Program-made: the position numbers and the translations under genes
From: Macrolepiota albuminosa
Taxonomy: Eukaryota; Basidiomycota; Agaricomycetes; Agaricales; Agaricaceae
Length of the DNA: 64,000 nt
Direction of reading: 5' to 3'
Assembly: GCA_027475525.1 (NCBI GenBank)
Contig: JAMWFC010000010.1
Coordinates: forward strand, 301,324-365,323
In this document: positions 45,603 through 56,239 of the stretch, piece by piece
How positions within the stretch are numbered: position 1 is the stretch's first letter
Layout: each line of letters begins with the position of its first letter
The notes under the pieces: model-generated
Databases searched by the model: none
The model's input: only the letters and a program-made list of their open reading frames with translations
Told to the model about the DNA's origin: nothing

Positions 45603-47329
45603 CTACTCACGCATCGTCTTCTCCCTCGGTCTTAGATGACGAGGAGTCCTATCTCTGCCCCGGTCCCTGTCCTTGCGTCCCTCACGTTCCCCATGCTCTG
45701 GTCCCCTCTCTGATGACCGCGTTCGATCTCGACGATGATGTCGACTCCGATAGCGGTCGTCCCGCTCTCTGTCTCTATCGCGTCTGTGTTTATGACGTTC
45801 TCGGGACTCTCGAGACCTAGATCTGGATCGATCTCGCCACCTGCTTCTATCCCTATTCCGCTCCCGGTCCTTTTCTCTGTCATTGGTTTCCTTCCTCCGC
45901 TCGTCACTCTTATATTCTCTTCCTCTTGCATCTTCCTTTCTCCTCTCATCCCGCCTGTTCTCCTTCTCTCTCGTCCCGTGCCTCTCTCTTATCCTCTCTC
46001 TCTCTTTCTCCCCCTCTCGATCTCTGTTAGTATTCAACGAACCTCTAGGTAATTCCCCTTCACCTCTCCCAGTTCCGCTAGCTTCTCCACTCCCAGACCC
46101 GGGTCGATAATCCAGCGACGACTTCGACCTCTGCGTCTCTGAAGTATCCTTAAGAGTAGTTTTAACTAATTTGTTCTTGACAGGGCTGCCTATCCATGTC
46201 CTTCGAGATGGAGTCTGGGGTTGGGATGGCGAACCTGAGCCTTCTTTTCCGCTAGCCGCTTTCCCCTTGGTCTCGGCTTTTCTTTGATTAGCAAAGTTGA
46301 GAAACATACGCTTAATGAACGGTTCGGATTGATTCAACTTGTGGAAGGGTCAGCCTTGTGTGGATGTGAAAATAGAAGAAAGCAAGATACCTTCTGTTCT
46401 GATGACTTTGGCGGCTCAGGTATGTAGCCCCCCGGCGGACAAGGATAAGGATAAGCTGGAGCAGAATTCTGCAGGGAGAGTGGTGAGGGAGCGTATGGGT
46501 AAGCCAACGTTGGGCGAGGCTGCTGTTGTGATATCTGGTGCGGCCTATAAAGGAAAGGGTCAGAGGTGCTATAATATCGGTTGTGACCTTGATACGGCTG
46601 CGAAGGGTACACTGGGGCAGAGGCGGGTGGAGGGGGACGGTGGGGTACTATGTGCGACCGAACTGGCTTGGTCCGTCGTGAGGACGAGTGCCGGGAGCTT
46701 TTCCCAGTCGGTTCGTCATCTAACACGACTTGGGCATTGATTTCCGGGCCATGAACATAGAACGGCGTAGGCACAGGGACAGGCATGGGACCGGGCAGTG
46801 GCCCGGGCAGGGGTACACGAATTGGGGCTTGCACGCTCGAAGAACGGTTTCGGGCAGTATTAGGAGATTTGACGTAAACGTATTCAGAACTGGAAGAGGT
46901 TTCTTGCGAATCGGAGAAGCGGTGGTCAGCGGGGTACCTTGATCCCGGATGAAGCGAAGGGGCAATGCGATCGTATGACGCCCTCCTTGCCCGGGACACC
47001 TGGGGATTTGCAGCAGCTGTACGCAAAGCATCCATGTGGTCCCGATGACTATATTTCCAGTCGTTCCTCCGCTCGCGGTCGAAGTCTTTCTCAGAGGGAG
47101 TTCTGTGTTTCCTTGGCTTCTTATTCTCCGGCTGCGCAGACCGAGGTGGATTTGAGTTCGAAGTACGAGGACGAGGAAGAAGCTCTTTAGGAACGTCAAT
47201 AGCAGGTGTGGCAGCCTGGTAAGGATCGGCCTTTGGAGTTTGGTCTGTATGGTGGACCCATCTTCGAATTCTCTGCTGGCCATGAATGTACCGCTCAATG
47301 GCTTCCGGAGAAAAGTCATATTCTGTCAT
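45603..47329 (-). CDS. RS/RE-rich protein with MTEYDFSPEA N-terminus
   Basis: Two exons, 47329-46391 and 46337-45603, join in phase across a 53-bp intron (gtatcttgct...ccacaag), giving 557 residues. The N-terminal 25 residues (MTEYDFSPEAIERYIHGQQR...) match the neighbouring gene at 43892. The middle is Pro-rich (PGPLPGPMPVPVPTP) with Tyr/Pro segments. The second exon becomes an Arg/Ser/Glu/Asp domain (RWRDRSRSRSRESRERHKHR) typical of splicing-related nuclear proteins. Function is inferred only as nuclear, possibly RNA-linked. The lack of an RRM argues against calling it a classical SR protein. Confidence 0.78.
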
Positions 47330-50016
47330 GAGTGATAGTGGGGCGTAGGTCGTGTTGACTGATCAGATAATGGTTATGCTATTGTCGTTATGAATGCAAA
47401 GTAACCTTCAAGACTTTGTATTTATGAGGATTGATGTACCCAACGTCAGAGAAGGGAAGAAAGAATGTCTGAGAGACGCTTAGAGTCCATTAGTCCAGTC
47501 TGTGTCGATGAAGATAACAATTAGTACAACACAACGTAAGCTCAGCAGAACGAGTGCGTTGTAGTTGCAAAACATCCATCAGCCATGCCCTTCCCACGTG
47601 TTCGACCCAAATCGAGATTTTTTTCTCGTAGTATTTCCTTTTCGGGCAACAAAAAACCATGCTTATTTCTTGTCACCTTTAGAGAGACGGCAACGCTTTT
47701 GTCAAGACACGTTTCACGATGCCAACCGGTGACGTGAATATTGTCACTTTCTGAAGAATAAATACTTAAGCTTCGAAAATCAGGTTTATCGTGATCATTC
47801 TCCACGATTGTTGTCTGGTACTCAGCAAACAGCTCAAAGGGGTGAAGGACCAAAGATGACCAACTGATTCGACTCTGATAAGAGACGAATTACACGGCCA
47901 TACTCCCATGTGGTGATCATATGCCTTGCTGTCGCCACCACCAACTCTGTGGGTCCCAGCACCAGGGACCGCGCTCCCATCTAGAAAAGTACTTTTCTCA
48001 CCTTAAGCCAGCCGGATATAGTATTATCTGGCCATCCACTCCGGCTGCAAGGCCTATTTCTGGATACATCGGACCTCCTATCCCGTGAGGTAAGGTGAAA
48101 GCAATATACTCGACGCCAAAGAGATTAGTAAAGTGAGCTATATCATTGTACCACCATCGATTCCAGTATGTTTCTTACCCAATGTTTCTTTTTTGACTAA
48201 AATAACCGAAACTACGGGGACATCAATGTGAAATGAGTTCAGGATATCACAATTGGTTTAATAAACGATCGGTCTGAAGTCCTCAGGAGGGACAGGAAAA
48301 AGTTAATTTGAACGCTGTCTTTATTGTCTCGCTTCGATCTATCGAACACCCTCAGTCGGCCGGTTAGCATGCTTTGTCCATACTATTTCTAGCCTTTATC
48401 TCATTCGAGCGACTACTGCTGTTAGTGCCTTGATAAATCGATTACTCACCAAACATTCTAGATTTTACCACGTTTTGGAGAACTGATGAATAACCTTCTA
48501 GACCTGAGGTTCTGACATCACTTTGCTGAAATTTGAAATCAGCCATCTCCCGGCAATGCAAATTGTTTAACGAAAACATCACCTAAAGACGTGCGACCTT
48601 GGTATCGACTGGCATGTTTCCGTAATTTCTGATACAGTAAGTCCTAGATCTCTCCTTCAGGGACTGGAATACTTGACAAGCTCCCGGATTCGGACAGTAA
48701 ACGATGGCTCTCAGCCAATCCGTAAGATACGCCTTACTAGACTGCTTGTTCCCTTGTTCCCAGGCCGAAGTGTAGCTTTCATTGTGATGATGATTGTACT
48801 AGCCCTACTTCCAAGCACCAGATGGTTCTAGTTCCGGTTTGGAAAAGTCGGAGCCATCAGCGACAAGCACTCGGTTTCAAGAAACGCCCCAACTCTGAAT
48901 TTCCCTCCAGTTCTAACATGTTTCTATCTTCGTGAAGGTCTGCGGATCGCTCCGAATCTGTACCTGATGGGTAAAGTGTGTAACCGAGGCTCTTGCTGTC
49001 TCTTAACCAGTTTTACGGATTCCATCACCTTGCACCCTTTCCAACCCTGACCAAGGCTAGACAGCACCCACGAGGCAGACGAAGTGTGGATACCGTGGCT
49101 GAAGAAGACGTTCATTCTGGAACCTTTGCTATCGGCCAATGATGGAACTCAGATTAGAAAGCCAGAGAACATTAGTCAACATGATTATGAGTAGACGAAT
49201 TCGCTGAGGCTGGCAAGTTTTTTTTTCACCTTCCAAGTTCGAACACTCTTTCAAGTACTGGTGTTTACAGGCATGAGGATCCTATCTTGGTAGTTGTTTT
49301 GAGAGACTTTTCTCAAGTCTCTGTATGTTTCTATAAACGTGAGTTAACGACTCTGACCACTTATTCCAAAGGTCATCAAACCTGACAATGATTACATCGA
49401 GAAACTGCGAAAATAACAGAAGGGGCTAAGCAGTCTTCTCAAATCCTATTTTCGTCTCAGTGAAAACACAATGAAGGGGATATACAGGTTTATACTCTTT
49501 TCCGCCTTTCTAGATGTTAAGGAGTGCTCCGAGCCCAGTTCTTCCATCCCAATCGGAAAATGTGCTACTGAAGCTTGCTGATCTGATCTGACCCAGACTG
49601 TAAATTGTTTTGCATTATCAAAAAGCACAGGCTGTCTCAGGTGAGCTGCGCTGACATATTACATCGTCCATCCATGCGAAGAGATCACCTCCGCATCGGA
49701 TGCACATAACTCCTTTTTGTCGACTAGTTTATGTGACAGATACTACGTACAGGTCTAGACTCGCTGATTCATGATATTAATACATGAATGCGTTCATCTC
49801 TGTGAGAATTACACTACGCGCCAGGGCTGGTGTTTCCCAATTGGCCAGCTTGATGTCGGTGCATGGTCGATCTTCAGGATCCGGTGGATTGATCACACAT
49901 TTCAAAGTCATCAGGAAGTCTCATGTTTTCTTTCACTTTCACTTTTTCTCCAGCATCCCCTCCTGGACATCCTTGTTTCAAGTTTCGGCTCGATCCGATG
50001 GTTCTATATTTCCTGC
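47330..50016. other. Intergenic region, nothing recognised
   Basis: Several short frames occur on both strands (for example 47542-47853 and 48924-49139, minus), but none has a domain, a splice pattern or compositional support. The stretch 49771-50016 is open in frame with the F-box-like gene but encodes an unlikely hydrophobic leader. Confidence 0.5.
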
Positions 50017-51159
50017 ATGGCTTCGTACTTCCAGAGCCCGTCAAAATCTTTGGGCATGGTGCTCATATCAGATGATATCCTATACAATATCTTCCTGCTT
50101 GTTCAGGCCACGCACACCACTGTGAGAGGACTCCATCCTCACATAATTCTATCCCATGTCTCGAAGAGGTGGCGGCTCTTGGCCCTCAGCTGTTCGGCGC
50201 TATGGAGCGATATCCTGATTACGCGTAAAACGCGAATCGATTTTCTCGGTGTCATTCTCGAGCGTTCCGGGAACCATGGCCTGGATGTCAATATATTGCA
50301 TCTCCCAGTTTCTCCCCGAATCATTGCACCCTCCATGCACAATGCTATATCATTTGTGGGCACACATGCGCAGCGCTGGAAGCATTTGCGGATCAGAGGG
50401 AATGCCGCTGTATTAACCAATATTATGCCAATACTTCTTCGTCTTTCCTTTCCAAGATTACAATCCTTCCAAGTGGTACAAACAGCACCTAGGTCTGTAC
50501 TGCATTTTGGTCCTTTCAAATTCAGTCCGTCATCTCTCGTCGCCGTTCGCTTGCAAGCCGTGACTATTCACGTCGCCGACCTTGCACACCTTGCGGGAGT
50601 TCAGACATTGGACCTCGACGCGACTTCGTGCCAATGTATGTTAGATCAATCGTGCATGGAGAGGATGAACAATGCCGCGTTTTGCCGCGAAAGACCCAGC
50701 ATGGCGCAGCTACGTCGCCTCAGTATTAAATCGATAATCTTTCACTTTCCCAATCATCCCTCCTTCTGCGCATCATCGATTGTGTCTCTTAAACTTGGAG
50801 GGATGCGCGGAATGTCTCCTGCCTCAATACCGGAGTTTATTAAACTCTTCAGCGAGTTTTCGGGCCCTAACCTTGAAGATCTAGAGTTAAATGGAATAGT
50901 GGGTTTTACATGGGAAGCGTTCATACTGTCTCTCAACATTTCCAGCGACGTACCCCGATACTTAAACGTCAAGACCCTCACATTTCGGTCGTTGAGGCTT
51001 GGAAACTTGAACATCAATTTCGCGCGACAATTTCCGAACATCACACGTTTGATGCTCTTCAACGTGGATCCGGAACCACTTCAGTTTCTCATACATCATC
51101 ATCCATTGATATGGTCTTCACTCCTTATCTTAATCGACCCGAATGAGTCGAATCATTGA
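50017..51159 (+). CDS. F-box-like protein with leucine-rich C-terminal region
   Basis: I start at 50017 (MASYFQSPSKSLGMVLISDD) although the frame is open from 49771, because the F-box-like segment follows directly. The product has 380 residues and ends in TGA. Residues 15-60 fit a divergent F-box: LISDDILYNIFLLVQ, then HIILSHVSKRWRLLALSCSALW. The rest shows irregular leucine-rich stretches (LRLSFPRLQSFQVV; NLEDLELNGIVGF; VKTLTFRSLRLGNLN), typical of the large agaricomycete F-box families, where such proteins offer substrates to SCF ubiquitin ligases. No intron is needed. The substrate cannot be predicted. Confidence 0.8.
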   Translation: MASYFQSPSKSLGMVLISDDILYNIFLLVQATHTTVRGLHPHIILSHVSKRWRLLALSCSALWSDILITRKTRIDFLGVILERSGNHGLDVNILHLPVSPRIIAPSMHNAISFVGTHAQRWKHLRIRGNAAVLTNIMPILLRLSFPRLQSFQVVQTAPRSVLHFGPFKFSPSSLVAVRLQAVTIHVADLAHLAGVQTLDLDATSCQCMLDQSCMERMNNAAFCRERPSMAQLRRLSIKSIIFHFPNHPSFCASSIVSLKLGGMRGMSPASIPEFIKLFSEFSGPNLEDLELNGIVGFTWEAFILSLNISSDVPRYLNVKTLTFRSLRLGNLNINFARQFPNITRLMLFNVDPEPLQFLIHHHPLIWSSLLILIDPNESNH

Positions 51160-51386
51160 TGTATCCTGAAGGTACATCCGATAACCTCCAAACTCAAGGT
51201 AAAGCAACTTGGGATGTTCAAGCAATACATACACATATATTTAATGGTTGATAAATACGCTCGAACTGTGTCACATTTGTTCATATCAAGAGGGTTTGGT
51301 TGGTGTTGCTTAAAAATGCGTGCCAGATAACACCTTGAATATACAAGTTTGGAACTATAGAATTGGAATTGTCTCATGAAAACTGC

Positions 51387-52522
51387 CTAATGACTGAACC
51401 TGTTAAACCAATCAATTATCTGGCGTGCCGCTTGTTCCTTAGCCCACCCTATGATGTAACAATTGGTCAGGTTACAATGCATCGAAGGAATAGTGACATA
51501 CGCTCATTCTCAATGTCGAGATTACAGCTAACCGCAAACCCATGGGAGATGCCAGAAAAGACTGAAATATGGTAATTCGCCTTAGCCTCAACCATCAAAT
51601 CCTCAGCCCTCCTGCGAGACTCGATCGGAAACGTATGATCGGTTTCTACCATATCGCATAAGTCCAGAGTTTTGAGGGTAATCCTAAGTCATCTATCTCA
51701 CCTGCACAAAGCAAAAGCAGGGGTTCTGAAATATCATGTAAGCGCACAGAGTTGCTATCGACCCATAAACAGCATACTGGTCATCTTTTTGAACTGATCT
51801 TCTTCCAGGAATGCAGGATGAGCGAAGGCAGCTACGGAGACTTGTTAGTCTGAATCGAAGTAAAAAGAAGTTTAACACCATACATGCAGCAACCTTGTCC
51901 GTTGCAGTAAGATCTAGCGCAAAAGGCGCCCCAAAACAGTAACCTTAGGTTGATTAATGGAATTTCGGTTGATTAATGGAATTTCACGTATTGATGAGCA
52001 AGACCTTACCAACAGAGAAATATTGTGCTTCGGCTCCTTTATAATATATTAAGCTTCTGGCAGGTGATACGACCAACTCGCATACCGTAAGTTTTCCTGA
52101 CTGTTTCAAGCCATTTCGGGTAGACCTCACGAGACTTTTTTTTGGCACTGTCAATCCAAGCCATGCGATCGAAACCTTCCTCATCAAGGTGAAAACCGAA
52201 CCCGTCGCCGAAGAAATAGTCAATTCCAAGAACCAAAAAGCCTGCCACAATAAATTAAGACAAGCAGATAATGGTACAAGTTAAATGAACCATGTTCAGC
52301 AAAGTAGTCCTGAATGAGCTGATTGTTCAAGTAAAATGGGCCGAAAACGTCAGAAAGATACAAGATAATTTTCTTTGATCTATCTGTCATCTGAGCCGGA
52401 GGTTCGGAAATATAGGTGGGAACGCCAGCAATGATAACACTTTTGCCCACTGGAGTGCCGGTGTGCTTCAATGTCTTGAAACAGCAGTCTCCGGGTGGGC
52501 CTGCAAGGACTGGGGATGCCAT
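51387..52522 (-). CDS. Dienelactone hydrolase family protein
   Basis: Eight exons join perfectly in phase: 52522-52291, 52241-52086, 52036-52010, 51943-51884, 51840-51763, 51725-51702, 51645-51502 and 51448-51387, giving 260 residues ending in TAG. Two are micro-exons of 27 and 24 bases. The alpha/beta-hydrolase triad of the family is complete: Cys141 in SVGYCFGAPFA, Asp195 in ETDHTFP and His227 in SGISHGF. The size fits. Family members hydrolyse dienelactone or related esters. Fungal paralogues are usually cytosolic with unknown substrates. The N-terminal CCFKTLKHTGTPVGK resembles other fungal members. It has no signal peptide. The gene looks intact. Confidence 0.93.
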
Positions 52523-52784
52523 CTGCGAGTCAAAAAACGTCGATGATGATAGATGAAGGAAAGTTTCCTATCGGCATTTATATGTCTTCTTTGAAGTCTG
52601 CTGTGAATGGATGGAGATCACCTTGCCAAGATATTATGATGCAATAAGGTCCTTTTTACTCATACTTACCAATACCGCTTCCCATGTTCTAAAAGGAGAG
52701 AGTGAAGAAAAGGCAAATGGTTCCCTCACGCGGCCCGAAAGAAAGGATCCCCGACTCTCTTATGTAAGTAACGAGAACTGACTG

Positions 52785-53065
52785 TCGCAGCATATCGCAA
52801 AACAGATGTATTCGTGTACGAATATATATAATATCTGGAGTCAATAATCGAAGATGATTTGACTCCAGGTGATGGCACGTATATAACCGATCGTATTGGT
52901 GAGACATGTGGAGTAGGGTCAAGGGCTTTTCAAGTAGGATGAGTAAGATACAGTAGAACTATTAGTAAGAAACGTGAATCATAGTAAAACATACGAGGTT
53001 ATGACAAGGGGAGATGACGTTAAAAGTAGTCGGCACATAGCCGGAGTGGTCAGTCAATTTCCTCG
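52785..53065 (-). repeat. Detached 3'-end fragment of the Ty1/copia element
   Basis: Matches the 3' part of the element at 53965-54400 with substitutions and small indels. Shared landmarks are gggagtcaataatcgaagat, acatgtggagtagggtc and gtcagtcaatttcctcgaca. The last landmark lies inside the RNase H coding end, so this is a truncated second copy and not a solo LTR. Confidence 0.7.
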
Positions 53066-53199
53066 ACACTGGCGAATAGTCTTAGATAAAATAAATTTTA
53101 AAGCTGGGTACGATGAGAAGAGATGAGTGTCTCAATGTGTACCAGAAATATTGTCATACTAAAAAAAAGAAAGTGGAGATAGTCCTTATTGAGTCAACC

Positions 53200-53822
53200 T
53201 GTTGGACTTACTAAAGGTCACCGTCACTTTGCGCCCCTTTGGCCACCGTCCCTTTGTCACTTTGCACCCCTTTGTCCTCTTTTCTCTTTCTTTCTTTACT
53301 TTCTATCCTTTCTTTCTTTCACTCTTATATCACACTGCTTTGACCACGACACAATATAAATACGACGTCTATGGACGCTATACCCTCAGTCACTTATACG
53401 AAGACTGAGCGTGAGCCTGCAGATACATATACCTACCGCAATTAGCTGACAAACGTACCTAGATTGTTAACCTTACACTTAGGTACGATATTGAATACAG
53501 TCACTTATACGAAGACTGAGGATTGTTAATATTAAGCCAGACTCTAGAACCCATGATACGACTAGTAAATAGTCAAGAGAATCCTCAGTGTAATGTCGTG
53601 ATGACAGTAAACAACTCTATTTCTCATACCTAGTAAATATTCAAGAGACTATTCCCTATTAGAAACAAAGTGATACGTAGTAAGAGAAATACTCACATCC
53701 TCAGTGTAATGTCGTGATGACAGTAAACAACTGAGGATGATGTGTCGCTCGAGCATGCTTCTAAGTTCTAATCATGTGACCACATAGTAAAACTGACCCA
53801 AACAGGATAGTATCTGTAACAC
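53200..53822 (-). repeat. Probable copia-type LTR (3' side), boundaries uncertain
   Basis: Read on the minus strand the segment starts TGTTACAGATACTATCC near 53822, directly after a GGGG-containing purine tract, as at a polypurine tract/LTR junction. It contains a TATA-like tttatattgtg near 53350. Internal direct repeats are present: cagtcacttatacgaagact twice and cagtgtaatgtcgtgatgac twice. No second LTR is in the window to define the other end. Confidence 0.4.
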
Positions 53823-54151
53823 AACCCCATCAGTGGCGAAGTGGTTACAAAAAGAAAATTAGGAATCGAAAAAACAAAGAAATTAAGGTAAAGAGACGAT
53901 ACCCAGAGCCTTTACAAATTTATAGTGAGATTCTTTTCCCAACGGCTTCGTGAAGATATCATGTTGCAGCATATAGCAATAACGTATATTTGATTGTATG
54001 GTACAATATAATCTGGGAGTCAATAATCGAAGATCATTTTATAAGTATAGATAAAGTAAGAAGTAAATAATAAGTGCTCACTTGGGAGTCAATAATCGAA
54101 GATGATTTTGACCCCAGGTGGCGACACGTTTATAACTAGTTATACAGGTAA

Positions 54152-54305
54152 GACATGTGGAGTAGGGTCGAGGGCTTTTTGAATAGTATGAGTAAGTCGT
54201 ATAGAAAATATTTGAAAAAGACAAGAATGACATGTGGAGTAGGGTCGAGGGCTTTTTGAATAGTATGAGTAAGTCGTATAGAAAATATTTGAAAAAGACA
54301 AGAAT
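54152..54305. repeat. 77-bp direct duplication (11 of 17)
   Basis: 54152-54228 repeats perfectly at 54229-54305, within the non-coding 3' part of the copia element. Confidence 0.93.
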
Positions 54306-54680
54306 AAATGAAACATATGAATTATAACAATAACATATGACGTTAGAATAAAACGGCACATAGCCAAAGCTGTCAGTCAATTTCCTCGACATATCAGCGA
54401 CCATTTCTGATGTTGGTACCCAAGACGTGATGAAAGAACCAGTCTTAAGGTGTTGTCTGATGAAGTGGTAACGAATATTGATATGTTTCGAGCGTGTACC
54501 AGTGGAATTGGAATTCGCAATATCCAATGCACTCTTATTATCACAGAAGATTGGAAAAGGACGTGGTATTGGAAGGTCCAAGGATGTCAAGAAATATTGG
54601 ATGGCTAAGGCTTCCCGCATCGAATGAGCAACCAACATGTATTCAGCTTCTGTTGATGAGAGAGCAACCGTTCATTGTTT
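54306..54680 (-). pseudogene. Copia RNase H, C-terminal part
   Basis: The frame from 54638 shows REALAIQYFLTSLDLPIP, FCDNKSALDIANSN and RSKHINIRYHFIR, the standard copia RNase H end (DNKSA, then SKHIxxRYHxIR), and ends near the LTR-side non-coding segment. Just upstream, S(S)TEAEYMLVA-like sequence is broken by a stop at about 54670. RNase H removes the RNA strand during cDNA synthesis. Confidence 0.85.
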
Positions 54681-55004
54681 AATGGAAGACCAGGAAACGA
54701 GGCTTGAGTAAATGAAAAAAGCATAACCCAATACACTACGACGATTTCTGGGATCAGAAGCCCAATCGGTGTTGACTGCACCAAAATCTGATAGAAAGAT
54801 CATCTGTACCGGGGGGTTGGACGGTGTTTTGGAGAAATTGTATACGATCGCAAAATTTTTAGTGCCAGAGAGATATCAAAGAACTCGTTTTGCCGCCAGT
54901 AAATGTTTTTGAGTAGGGTTAGAATTATATTGACCCAAAGACATTGCTGTGAATGCTAGGTCTGGTCAAGTGCACAAGCTAAGGTATAGGATTGATCTGA
55001 CGAG

Positions 55005-55508
55005 TCATTGAAAGTGGATCTTGATATCGTCGTCACTTATCTCTGGCAAAGCGTTTGGTAGTGGTTCAGGTAAGTCCTCAATTCTTCCTGCAATTGGTAA
55101 CAATAAAGGAGTGGCATCAAGTAACCAATAGGTTGTTAGGAGATCAAGGATATATCCCTTCTGCGATATCCACAACTTCTTTTGAGAACGATCCTGATCA
55201 ATGTGTATGCCAAGGTACAGATCCGTCATGCCAGAATCCTTGACTTTGAACCGTTGTCTCATGCATTGCAATATCCAATCATAGAGTTCCTTCAAATTTG
55301 TGGCATTTAGTCCATCGTCAACGTGAAGACAAATAATGATAAAGAGGTCTTGGCCATCTTTCGGAGGCGGGATAGAAGCATTGGGTGATGTGGAAAAATG
55401 ACCATAAAAGACTGCATGATCAACGCCGCATCTAGTAAGGCCGTATGATTCGAGTTCTTCTTGGATCACCTTGTACCATTTGTGCGAGACTTGCTTGAGT
55501 CCATACAA
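55005..55508 (-). pseudogene. Copia reverse transcriptase, central part
   Basis: MYGLKQVSHKWYKVIQEEL and FIIICLHVDDGLNATN are readable. The second holds the copia YVDD-type box in the form HVDD, with both aspartates present. YLGIHIDQDRSQKKLWISQK follows. The frame is interrupted on both sides by stops, and the upstream palm sequences near 55,510-55,880 are only partly readable because of the 77-bp duplication at 55658. Confidence 0.85.
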
Positions 55509-55657
55509 TGCACATAGAACTCAATTCACTTTTGATGGTTCAGCATTTGGAAACCTGGGAATCTGCTTACAATATATTTCTTGTGAGAGTGGAGCGTTTA
55601 GGAACGCAGTCTTGACGTCGAACGTAAAAAGTTCTAGATCATACATAGCCGCATAAG

Positions 55658-55811
55658 CCAACATAATCCTGATGCTAGTCATCTTGGCAACCGGTGCGTA
55701 TGTTGTACCGTAATCCTCAGGTTGTTGGCTGAAACCAACATAATCCTGATGCTAGTCATCTTGGCAACCGGTGCGTATGTTGTACCGTAATCCTCAGGTT
55801 GTTGGCTGAAA
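55658..55811. repeat. 77-bp direct duplication (12 of 17)
   Basis: 55658-55734 repeats perfectly at 55735-55811, inside the copia reverse transcriptase. Confidence 0.93.
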
Positions 55812-55888
55812 CCTTGGGCTACTAAGCGAGCCTTCTCCATTCCTCTGATTATTGATCCATCAGCATTGAGCTTAAAAGCATAAACCCA

Positions 55889-56140
55889 TCAGACTCCTAT
55901 GGCCTTACGACCTGGAGGTAATTCAGCAGGTGTAAAAACCTTCTGTTGATTGAGACTGGCTATCTCTCTCTCCATCGCAGCCTGCCAGACAGATGCATCT
56001 GGTCGGTTGAGTGCTTCATGGTAGCTATTTGGAGGTTCATCAAGGTTGAAAGATTTGTCAGTTTTTAATTTAGGTGTATCAGAGCCAAAAAGTGCATATG
56101 TTTGGTAATCATTGACAACTGTATACTCAAGATGAACCAG
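55889..56140 (-). pseudogene. Copia linker and start of reverse transcriptase
   Basis: DEPPNSYHEALNRPDASVWQ followed by AMEREIASLNQQKVFTPAEL is the conserved entry into the copia reverse transcriptase (EAM...W..AM..E...L..N.). The frame extends to 56236, but residues before about 56140 may belong to the junction with the gypsy element. Confidence 0.8.
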
Positions 56141-56239
56141 TTCTCTCGAGGACATAGAGAATTGAATGAGATCTTGGAAGGCATTGAGATCCAGTATAGC
56201 AGAGAGACCTTGATGTATGTCGAGCTGTTTGCTCAAATC

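Larger units (their letters stand above)
53823..56236 (-). mobile_element. Ty1/copia element, 5' half missing
   Basis: The 3' half of a copia polyprotein on the minus strand: the linker before the reverse transcriptase, the reverse transcriptase, and RNase H with the KHI motif. Integrase, protease and Gag are absent; the sequence changes to a plus-strand gypsy element near 56,240. Stops, frame shifts and two 77-bp duplications break the readable frames. The order RT then RNase H at the 3' end without a following integrase separates it from the gypsy elements. Confidence 0.85.

Noticed and set aside
45632..46110. Antisense and alternative-frame reading frames over the RS/RE-rich exon
   Set aside because: They are shadows of the purine-rich repeats coding for Arg/Ser/Glu; the true frame joins in phase to the upstream exon.
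52785..53065. Solo LTR of the copia element
   Set aside because: The segment includes the end of the RNase H coding sequence, which an LTR would not contain; a truncated 3' fragment fits better.
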